Of a stretch of DNA of 11,909 nt, positions 1-4,699 are shown piece by piece (the first letter of the stretch is position 1; each line of letters opens with the position of its first letter). This DNA comes from an uncultured Clostridia bacterium. GTDB taxonomy: Bacteria > Bacillota > Clostridia > TANB77 > CAG-508. A program made the translations under genes and the position numbers. Below the pieces are notes generated by a model. The model did not search any database. It saw nothing but the letters and a program-made list of their open reading frames with translations, and had not been told where the DNA came from. The stretch is from contig CAKOVX010000016.1 of the NCBI GenBank assembly GCA_934122155.1, positions 1 to 11,909 of the forward strand, in the 5' to 3' direction.

Positions 1-347
1 TCACTACCTAAATTTGCAAGCCAAACTTTAAAAGGTTCTGCTTTGCTACTTGGAACAGATTCAATAAGTCTAAAAATTCCTTTTGTATCCAAAGTGTCTG
101 TTTCTCTCATTTTTCCATCTTGTGCTTTCATTTTCAACTGCACGATATTTTCGTGCAGTTCACTTCCTTCAGATTTTAACTTTCTTTTCAAATCACTCCA
201 ATAATTTCTTGGAATATTACTATCTGTTAATGCACTTATAACATCTACGACACTAAAAAAATATTCTTCTTTTTCAGAATCCCATACACTTCTAATTTCC
301 TTATCTTCAAAGAGATTTGAAATCGTTTCTATTTTGTTATTATCCAT
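1..347 (-). CDS. Bro-N domain protein (antirepressor-like), 3' end outside window
   Basis: The first 115 codons of a gene that continues past the left edge. Translating the minus strand from the ATG at 345-347 gives an uninterrupted frame beginning MDNNKIETISNLFEDKEIRS, followed by the motifs SVWD, YFFSVVDVISALTDS, NYWSDLKRKL, ENIVQLKM, DGKMRETD and FRLIESVPSSKAEPFKVWLA. This series is the hallmark of the Bro-N domain found in phage antirepressors and in many chromosomal DinD/BRO-like proteins of bacteria. The start is fixed by a strong AAGGAGG ribosome binding site at 354-360. Bro-N is a DNA-binding domain, so a role in DNA binding or gene regulation is inferred. The C-terminal domain, which would tell a phage antirepressor from a free-standing chromosomal protein, is not visible. 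Family members are usually 250-300 residues, so less than half is present. Confidence 0.88.
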   Translation of the reverse strand, partial: MDNNKIETISNLFEDKEIRSVWDSEKEEYFFSVVDVISALTDSNIPRNYWSDLKRKLKSEGSELHENIVQLKMKAQDGKMRETDTLDTKGIFRLIESVPSSKAEPFKVWLANLGS

Positions 348-384
348 AAAATTCCTCCTTCCTAATTTATTCATTACGCGTATC

Positions 385-400
385 CCGTCGAATTCGACGG
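385..400. repeat. Perfect 16-bp GC-rich palindrome upstream of the Bro-N gene
   Basis: CCGTCGAATTCGACGG is an exact inverted repeat with no spacer. It sits 37 bases upstream of the Bro-N start codon and just downstream of a weak -10-like TATAAA (402-407, minus strand). Two-fold symmetry in this position fits an operator, for example for autoregulation, or a recombination half-site. No T-run follows, so it is not a simple terminator. Its function is inference. Confidence 0.55.
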
Positions 401-442
401 ATTTATATTAATCTTAAGCATTCTTTCTCTAATTTTGTTTTC

Positions 443-466
443 AAAGGTCTCGGATTCGATACCTTT
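443..466. repeat. Imperfect inverted repeat downstream of cutA
   Basis: AAAGGT (443-448) pairs with ACCTTT (461-466). After one mismatch an inner TCG (450-452) pairs with CGA (457-459), leaving a 4-base loop. It lies 6 bases past the cutA stop codon. No clear run of T follows in the minus direction, so it is at best a weak terminator or an RNA 3'-end stabiliser. It shares a TCGAAT-like core with the 16-bp palindrome about 50 bases away. Confidence 0.4.
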
Positions 467-471
467 AAAAT

Positions 472-786
472 TTATAATATGTTTTTATCTATCCAATCAA
501 AAAACTCTTTACTTGCATTTTTTATTTCATAATATGATATTTCTGCAACTTCATAGTCATGTATTTGTTTAATTTCATTTTCTATTTCATTGAATATAGT
601 CTCTTTTGTTCTAAATTCTAATTTGTATTCATCACATTCTTCTAATTTATTATTCCACCAATATTTTGAATGAACTTTAGTCACTTGGCTTCCAACTATA
701 AGTTTCTTTTCCAATAATGTATCTATAATCTTATTTGCTATTTCTTCCTTATTGCAAAGTGTTGTTACTATAATATATTTATCCAT
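472..786 (-). CDS. cutA: CutA1 family divalent-cation tolerance protein
   Basis: A 104-residue protein that covers the whole CutA1 family length. Visible family landmarks are the N-terminal strand YIIVTTLCNKEEIANKI, the KYWWNNKLEECDE block (residues 41-53), which matches the family's YWW-G-IEE motif, the EFRTKE strand, and IHDYEVAEI near residues 75-83, which matches the conserved HPYEVPEI. CutA1 proteins are small, very stable trimers with a ferredoxin-like fold, historically linked to copper and other divalent-cation tolerance; their biochemical role remains debated. The start codon overlaps the last 8 bases of the HD-domain gene, and a GAGAGGT ribosome binding site lies inside that gene, so the two are probably translationally coupled. 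The Tyr/Trp pair of the family motif is intact and nothing looks degraded. Confidence 0.93.
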   Translation of the reverse strand: MDKYIIVTTLCNKEEIANKIIDTLLEKKLIVGSQVTKVHSKYWWNNKLEECDEYKLEFRTKETIFNEIENEIKQIHDYEVAEISYYEIKNASKEFFDWIDKNIL

Positions 787-1198
787 TATAATTACCTCTC
801 AATTTTTCTGTTAAAATTTTTGCATCACAATATGTTTTTGATTCTTCTCCATATCTATTTTTTATATCTTCTAGTCTTTTATCATATCCAACATCATTAC
901 CATATTTATCAATTTGCATATCTGCTTTATTTAAAATCTCTAAAAACATTGATGTATATTCTGAAATGATATCTCCATGATAATAAACTTCTTTCCAATA
1001 TTTATAATTATTTCTTTTTAATATTTCTCCACCTATATGTGCATGATTTGAATTATCTCCATATTCATATCCAATATCATGATTAAATCCTAATACAAAT
1101 AATTCTTGTAATTCAAATTCATTCAAATTATATCTTCTTCCAATTTCTATCATTTTTCTAGCAACGGCTATCGAATGTTTTAGTCTATCTTCATCCAT
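779..1198 (-). CDS. HD-domain phosphohydrolase-like protein
   Basis: A 139-residue single-domain HD superfamily protein. The metal-binding set is complete and in order: H8 (LKHS), the HD pair H40-D41 (NHDIGYEYG), H54 (HAHIGG), H74 (YYHGD) and D93 (NKADMQID). Such proteins hydrolyse phosphate esters of nucleotides or related molecules using one or two metal ions. The spacing resembles small stand-alone HD proteins of the YqeK kind, but the substrate cannot be read from the sequence. The ATG at 1196-1198 is supported by GGAGAG a few bases upstream. The stop codon overlaps the cutA start in the arrangement ATGGATAA. The gene follows a 40-residue small ORF with 15 bases between them, so the three are likely one transcript from the promoter near 1370-1398. 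Confidence 0.85.
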   Translation of the reverse strand: MDEDRLKHSIAVARKMIEIGRRYNLNEFELQELFVLGFNHDIGYEYGDNSNHAHIGGEILKRNNYKYWKEVYYHGDIISEYTSMFLEILNKADMQIDKYGNDVGYDKRLEDIKNRYGEESKTYCDAKILTEKLRGNYNG

Positions 1199-1213
1199 AT
1201 ATTCTCTCCAATA

Positions 1214-1336
1214 TTAAAGTTTTATCAAAATATGTAATATATTTAAAGTAAGAATGTCTGTATTTTCAATGCTTTTAGGAAGTTTTCCATAAATCCGTCT
1301 CACCCAGTTTATATTTGTTTTATTATCATTACTCAT
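1214..1336 (-). CDS. Small ORF of 40 codons, unknown function
   Basis: An ATG at 1334-1336, preceded by an AAAGGTGAG ribosome binding site, opens 40 codons ending in TAA at 1214-1216. The product starts MSNDNKTNINWVRRIYGKLP and continues through KSIENTDILTLNILHILIKL. It is the first open frame after a good promoter (-10 at 1370-1375), and it ends 15 bases before the HD-domain start, whose ribosome binding site lies in that gap. The sequence is mixed hydrophilic and hydrophobic, with no signal peptide or membrane segment. I do not recognise the family. It may be a genuine small protein, a leader peptide, or the shortened remnant of a larger gene. The upstream ribosome site and operon position favour translation. 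Confidence 0.45.
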   Translation of the reverse strand: MSNDNKTNINWVRRIYGKLPKSIENTDILTLNILHILIKL

Positions 1337-1369
1337 TTTCTCACCTTTATATTTTTTAATACTTTTTAT

Positions 1370-1398
1370 ATTTTAACATAAAAGCAAGTGATTTTCAA
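1370..1398 (-). promoter_or_regulatory. Sigma-A-type promoter of the small ORF-HD-cutA operon
   Basis: On the minus strand TTGAAA (1393-1398) and TAAAAT (1370-1375) are separated by exactly 17 bases. The ATG of the small ORF lies 33 bases downstream of the -10. The -35 lies in the loop side of the inverted repeat at 1381-1413. Confidence 0.6.
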
Positions 1399-1413
1399 TT
1401 AATCGCTTGCTTT
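1381..1413 (-). terminator. Hairpin terminator after the VOC gene, overlapping the next promoter
   Basis: A 13-base inverted repeat (AAAGCAAGTGATT at 1381-1393, AATCGCTTGCTTT at 1401-1413) with one imperfect pair and a 7-base loop lies 21 bases past the VOC stop codon. On the minus strand it ends in CTTGCTTTTATGTT, a short T-rich tail. The odd pair is G-U in plus-strand RNA and A-C in minus-strand RNA, so it may be bidirectional or may instead be an operator covering the -35 of the following promoter. Confidence 0.5.
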
Positions 1414-1434
1414 ACATAATTTATTGTACAACAT

Positions 1435-1836
1435 TCAATTATTAAATCTTAGTAAATATCCATCTGGATCTTGTATAAGAAATTCTATATCAGTTGAAAT
1501 CTCATCATTCACTCTATATTCATGAGTTTCCAGTTCACGAAAAAAAGTTATTTTTTGTTTTTTTAAATCTTCATACATTTTGCTAACATCTGATACGGCC
1601 ATACTTAAATTTATACCTCTGCCATATGGGTATTCTAATTTTCCAACATTCCAGTTGTCATTTATTTGTTCAATCATAATTTGATTATTTTCTAGTTCTA
1701 AAAAGCAAAATTTATTTTCAGGCCTTTCATATTTTATTTTGAAGCCCAATTTTAAATAAAAGTTTTTGCTTTGTTCTATATTAGATACACTTAATTCTGG
1801 TATTAAACTATTAAATGATATATCTTCTATGTTCAT
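1435..1836 (-). CDS. VOC-family protein, bleomycin-resistance/glyoxalase-like
   Basis: A 133-residue vicinal-oxygen-chelate superfamily protein. The N-terminal half carries LIPELSVSNIEQSKNFYLKLGFKIKYERPE, and the C-terminal half carries GRGINLSMAVSDVSKMYEDL, ending in EFLIQDPDGYLLRF, the two beta-alpha-beta-beta-beta modules expected of the fold. The wording (PELSVSxIxxSxxFY, MIEQ, YPYGRGIN, FRELE, QDPDGYLLRF) matches chromosomal bleomycin-resistance-like proteins, which bind and sequester a ligand rather than catalyse. That activity is family knowledge and is not shown here. A TTG 17 codons upstream is also in frame, but the ATG at 1834-1836 has a good GGAGAA ribosome binding site 8 bases before it, whereas the TTG lies inside the terminator hairpin of the upstream gene. 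The gene is flanked by terminators on both sides and is probably monocistronic. Confidence 0.88.
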   Translation of the reverse strand: MNIEDISFNSLIPELSVSNIEQSKNFYLKLGFKIKYERPENKFCFLELENNQIMIEQINDNWNVGKLEYPYGRGINLSMAVSDVSKMYEDLKKQKITFFRELETHEYRVNDEISTDIEFLIQDPDGYLLRFNN

Positions 1837-1877
1837 AATAAATTCTCCTATATAAATTTTACTTATATCTAAAACAA

Positions 1878-1905
1878 ACACTGACAATGAAATAATTGTC
1901 AGTGT
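1878..1905 (-). terminator. Rho-independent terminator of the four-pass membrane protein gene
   Basis: An 11-base perfect stem (arms at 1878-1888 and 1895-1905, containing CACTGACAAT and ATTGTCAGTG) with a 6-base loop lies 22 bases past the stop codon at 1928. On the minus strand it is followed by TTGTTTTAG. Stem, loop size and T-rich tail all fit an intrinsic terminator. Confidence 0.8.
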
Positions 1906-1927
1906 GCTTAATTGTTAGACTTCACTC

Positions 1928-2401
1928 TTATAAAGTTCTATATTGATTTTTATCTGCTCTTTCGTCTAGTTTTCTATCATAATCTTTATTTTTGTAAAAC
2001 CAATCTGTTTGTTTATCTATTGGATTAGCTTTTCTATTTTTGTCTAATAGTACATCAAAAAACGCTGCTGCTGGTATAGCTATGCCTATTAAACATACAA
2101 ATAATTTTATATATACATCTAAAGATACTGAACCTGCTATTACATTAGCAATATTTTGATATATGTATGCTCCATAGTATATTAAATGTGAGGCAAAATA
2201 TATCATTGTAGGTAATAGTTTCCTTTTTGCAATAAAGCATATGCAAATAAATGTTATAAATAATAGAACTATTTCCATTGTCATATTCATTGGTGCTAGT
2301 ACAAAATCTGTACCCATAGAATATAATGTTGTTGCTACAACTCTAAACCCCCAAAATGCAAATGCAAATATTGCAATTAACCAGCTAGATAAATTTTTCA
2401 T
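1928..2401 (-). CDS. Four-pass integral membrane protein, function unknown
   Basis: A 157-residue protein with four clear hydrophobic stretches at about residues 6-26, 41-58, 63-86 and 94-118, and a highly charged C-terminal tail (about 121-157) rich in Lys, Asp and Arg. The tail contains TDWFYKNKDYDRKLDERADK, a motif I associate with membrane proteins annotated only as hypothetical in Clostridia; I know no function for it. The N-terminal MKNLSSW looks like a first membrane anchor rather than a cleaved signal, because no processing site follows. An AGAGG ribosome binding site precedes the ATG at 2399-2401. The gene has a strong terminator of its own and is separated from DUF1292 by a hairpin, so it is probably transcribed alone, although I could not identify a convincing promoter. 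The charged tail probably lies in the cytoplasm (inference). Confidence 0.75.
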   Translation of the reverse strand: MKNLSSWLIAIFAFAFWGFRVVATTLYSMGTDFVLAPMNMTMEIVLLFITFICICFIAKRKLLPTMIYFASHLIYYGAYIYQNIANVIAGSVSLDVYIKLFVCLIGIAIPAAAFFDVLLDKNRKANPIDKQTDWFYKNKDYDRKLDERADKNQYRTL

Positions 2402-2446
2402 ACTTATACCTCTTTATTAAATAATATGTTTTGTATATAAATGCAT

Positions 2447-2474
2447 AGGGACATTCCTAAAAAAGAATATCCCT
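2447..2474 (-). terminator. Hairpin at the end of the DUF1292 gene
   Basis: AGGGACATTC and GAATATCCCT form a 10-base stem around an 8-base loop, starting 10 bases past the DUF1292 stop codon. The single non-Watson-Crick pair is U-G in minus-strand RNA but C-A in plus-strand RNA, so the structure is better as a minus-strand transcript. The following T-run is poor (TATGCATTTATAT), so termination efficiency is uncertain. Confidence 0.55.
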
Positions 2475-2483
2475 CTTTATTTG

Positions 2484-2813
2484 TTAATCTACAAAATTAA
2501 ACTCATCTTCAAATTTTTCTTTAAATTTTTCAAATACCTTATTAAGTACTTCTTCATCTTCTACACTAACATAAGATTCTTCATCTTCTGATTCTGTATC
2601 TTCTAGTTTAAGAATTACTACTTCTCCAGGTTCATCTGATTCTTCATCTTCAACTGGTAGAAGTACTACATATTCTTCTCCTTCAAATTCGATTAAGTCA
2701 AGGAATTCAAATTCTACTTCATTTCCTTCCTCATCATTTAATACTATTATATTGTCTAATTCTTCTCCTTCATTTACATTTTCTACATCTTTGTTTAAGT
2801 CTTCTTTACTCAT
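2484..2813 (-). CDS. DUF1292 family protein (YrzB/UPF0473-like)
   Basis: A 109-residue, extremely acidic protein dominated by Glu and Asp. The core IIVLNDEEGNEVEFEFLDLIEFEGEEYVVLLP followed by EVVILKLED is the DUF1292 signature (nucleotide-free, small beta-rich domain). The family has no settled biochemical function. It is identified partly from context: in Bacillus subtilis the same three families appear as yrzL-yrrK-yrzB, here as ireB-ruvX-DUF1292. The gap after ruvX is 92 bases and holds an apparent promoter of its own (-35 at 2866-2871, -10 at 2842-2847) with an inverted repeat in the spacer, so expression may be partly independent of the upstream operon. A GAGAGGAG ribosome binding site precedes the ATG. 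The acidic N- and C-terminal tails are probably flexible. Confidence 0.9.
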   Translation of the reverse strand: MSKEDLNKDVENVNEGEELDNIIVLNDEEGNEVEFEFLDLIEFEGEEYVVLLPVEDEESDEPGEVVILKLEDTESEDEESYVSVEDEEVLNKVFEKFKEKFEDEFNFVD

Positions 2814-2841
2814 TTTTATTTTCTCCTCTCGTTTTTTATAT

Positions 2842-2871
2842 ATTATAAAAATTGTATTTCTACAATGTTAA
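2842..2871 (-). promoter_or_regulatory. Internal promoter of the DUF1292 gene with an inverted repeat in the spacer
   Basis: On the minus strand TTAACA (2866-2871) and a perfect TATAAT (2842-2847) are 18 bases apart. The spacer holds ATTGTA-gaaa-TACAAT (2851-2866), a perfect 6-base inverted repeat lying where a repressor would block RNA polymerase. The transcript would start about 22 bases before the start codon. Confidence 0.55.
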
Positions 2872-2905
2872 TATCTATAATCTATTATTTGTATTTTGGT
2901 TATAT

Positions 2906-3331
2906 TTATACACTATTTTTTTGTTTATTCATATATGTTTCAAGAATATATACTGCTGAAATTGTGTCAACAATTTCTTTCTTTTTGTTTTTGTTTATAT
3001 TTAGATAGTTCATAGTTTTATGTGCTGCAACTGTTGTTAACCTTTCATCTACCGTTTCTATTGTAACACTTGGAAATTTACATCTTAGTTTGTGTATAAA
3101 TTTTTCCGTTATTTGCACCCTGTCTGCTTTACTTCCATCCATATTTAATGGCATTCCAACTATAAATGTATCAATAGAGTATTTTTCTAAAATTTCATCT
3201 AACCTTTTTAAAACTATTTTGTCATTTCCATTGCAATGTATTGTTTCTAGTCCTTGTGCAGTAATACCCAGTTCATCGGTTATTGCTAGTCCAACTCTAC
3301 TGTCACCATAGTCAATTCCTAGTTTTCGCAT
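2906..3331 (-). CDS. ruvX: RuvX/YqgF, RNase H-fold nuclease for 16S rRNA 5'-end maturation or Holliday junctions
   Basis: A 141-residue full-length YqgF/RuvX protein. Family motifs are all present: LGIDYGDSRVGLA at residues 4-16 with catalytic D7, FIVGMPLNMDGS at 56-67, VDERLTT at 94-100 (D95, E96), and VDTISAVYILETY at 121-133 with D122. In Escherichia coli YqgF takes part in pre-16S rRNA processing, and in other bacteria homologues cleave branched DNA; which activity dominates here is not visible. The start lies 5 bases after the ireB stop, and the upstream sequence has only a weak GGAT-like ribosome site inside the end of ireB, so translation is probably coupled to ireB. No residue expected for activity is missing. 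Confidence 0.95.
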   Translation of the reverse strand: MRKLGIDYGDSRVGLAITDELGITAQGLETIHCNGNDKIVLKRLDEILEKYSIDTFIVGMPLNMDGSKADRVQITEKFIHKLRCKFPSVTIETVDERLTTVAAHKTMNYLNINKNKKKEIVDTISAVYILETYMNKQKNSV

Positions 3332-3336
3332 TTTTG

Positions 3337-3591
3337 TTATTCATCCAATCCTATATAATTTTTTACCATTTTTTCCAAAAGTTCATCTCTTTCAATTTGT
3401 CTAATTAAATTTCTTGCATCATTATGGCTTGTAATGTATGTTGGGTCTCCTGATAAAATATAGCCTACAATTTGATTAATTGGATTATATCCTTTTTCTT
3501 CCAATGCGTTGTAAACCTCTTTTAAAATTTCTCTCGCTTTAATATTTTTATCCTTTTCTACTTTAAAGCTAACTGTTTCATCAGATATCAT
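3337..3591 (-). CDS. ireB: IreB family regulatory phosphoprotein (UPF0297)
   Basis: An 84-residue protein with the complete IreB core, including EVYNALEEKGYNPINQIVGY, LSGDPTYITSHNDARNLI and RQIERDELLEKMVKNYI. In Enterococcus faecalis IreB is phosphorylated by the PASTA-domain Ser/Thr kinase IreK on N-terminal threonines and restrains cephalosporin resistance. Here the N-terminus reads MISDETVSFKV, keeping the DETV context with T6 as the likely phosphoacceptor; the position of the other family threonine is occupied by S3. A strong AAGGAGGG site overlaps the stop of the upstream GAF/GGDEF gene, 14 bases away, and ruvX follows after 5 bases. In many Firmicutes alaS precedes this pair, but here a TadZ/GAF operon does, so the local order has been rearranged. 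The kinase partner is not in the window. Confidence 0.95.
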   Translation of the reverse strand: MISDETVSFKVEKDKNIKAREILKEVYNALEEKGYNPINQIVGYILSGDPTYITSHNDARNLIRQIERDELLEKMVKNYIGLDE

Positions 3592-3605
3592 ATTAAAATC
3601 CCTCC

Positions 3606-4679
3606 TTATAAATAATTAATTGTATTTTCATCTTTTGAAGCTTTATCTAAATATTCTTCTAACTTTTTAGTTAGACCTTCTAATGCTGTTCCCTTATAAT
3701 AAGTTGATAAAACTATATTTAATTTTGGTACTGCCTTTTTTCCATCTTCTACATCTATTTGCATATTTTCTACTTGTTCTTTTATTTGTTTCATAAAATT
3801 GATTATTGTATCCATTTCAATTCCAGAAAATACTATTGCAAATTTTGGTCCCATATATCTGACAAAGATATATTCTGATGCCAAACTTTGTTTTATTTGA
3901 TTACTAACCTCTGTAACAACTTTGTCTCCTATTTTTCTTCCATATATTTCATTTATTTCTTCTAGGTTTGTAATTCTAAATAAGCATACTGTTGAAGTTG
4001 TATATTTATCAATAGTTTTCTTGCCTTCACTAAACAAGTACTCTGCTGATTTTAATTTTGTAAATTGATCTTCTCTTACTATGTTTTCTAATACTTGTTG
4101 GTTTTCAACCGTTTTCAGTACAGATACAATATTATTTTTTATAACTTCTAATATTGTTGTATCAACATTGTCAAATTCATGTGGTTTGTTGCCTTCTATA
4201 ATCCAATAGCCTATATATACATTTTCTATGTAAAGTGGAAAGAATATAGCAGATTTTGCTCTTCCAAATTCCATTTTTTGGTATGGAAGTCTTTCACCTT
4301 CTTTTTCTATGGTTATATATTTTGGTATTGCTGATTGTATGCTATCTTTAAATATTTCTTCACTTTGTAAATTTCTTAAAGTTTCCCAGTGTTTTTCTTC
4401 AACATTTGATGCTTTAACTACATACTCTGTACCATTGTATATAACTATTGTAGAATATTTAATATTATATCTTTCAATTAATATATTGTTGATTTTTTGA
4501 ATTTTTTCGTTTACAGAAGTGACTTCACTAATAGTATTCATAAAGTCTTGTAATATATTTAGATTTGTTATTTTTTGATTTATGTTATTGAAATTTTCTA
4601 TTTTTTTACTTATTGATAAATTATATATAAATAATCCTATAACAATTAGTATTAGTATTAATATTACTGCTAATGTCAA
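3606..4679 (-). CDS. Membrane-anchored GAF plus degenerate GGDEF domain protein
   Basis: A 357-residue protein. Residues 3-20 form one strongly hydrophobic membrane anchor with a Lys-rich cytoplasmic flank, and residues 25-65 look like a short coiled linker. Residues 45-195 resemble a GAF domain (IQKINNILIERYNIKYSTIVIY, SAIFFPLYIENVYIGYWIIEG). Residues 205-355 follow the GGDEF fold: DQFTKL, LEEINEIYGRKIGDKVV, then RYMGPKFAIVFSG in place of RYGGDEFAIILSG. The signature is therefore MGPKF (276-280), and the metal-binding Asp of the usual DIDxFKxIND segment is also lost (FRITNLEEINE), so diguanylate cyclase activity is very unlikely; a ligand-binding or scaffold role is inferred. The start is TTG at 4677-4679, supported by AAGGGGTGA just upstream; the next in-frame Met is residue 47, beyond the membrane anchor. 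It starts 20 bases after the TadZ-like gene. Confidence 0.8.
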   Translation of the reverse strand: MTLAVILILILIVIGLFIYNLSISKKIENFNNINQKITNLNILQDFMNTISEVTSVNEKIQKINNILIERYNIKYSTIVIYNGTEYVVKASNVEEKHWETLRNLQSEEIFKDSIQSAIPKYITIEKEGERLPYQKMEFGRAKSAIFFPLYIENVYIGYWIIEGNKPHEFDNVDTTILEVIKNNIVSVLKTVENQQVLENIVREDQFTKLKSAEYLFSEGKKTIDKYTTSTVCLFRITNLEEINEIYGRKIGDKVVTEVSNQIKQSLASEYIFVRYMGPKFAIVFSGIEMDTIINFMKQIKEQVENMQIDVEDGKKAVPKLNIVLSTYYKGTALEGLTKKLEEYLDKASKDENTINYL

Positions 4680-4699
4680 AAAATCACCCCTTTTTATGT

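Noticed and set aside
443..466. Hairpin resembling a tRNA T-arm (TTCGA-like core), hinting at a tRNA fragment or attachment site
   Set aside because: No acceptor, anticodon or D-arm can be placed around it on either strand; kept only as an inverted repeat.
1837..1877. A promoter for the VOC gene (TTGTTT and TATATA, 17 bases apart)
   Set aside because: The -10 would abut the ribosome binding site, leaving almost no leader; no better pair was found, so no promoter is called.
1837..1887. Upstream TTG start for the VOC protein, adding 17 residues
   Set aside because: The TTG lies in a terminator hairpin and the added residues do not match the family; the ATG at 1834-1836 has a good GGAGAA site.
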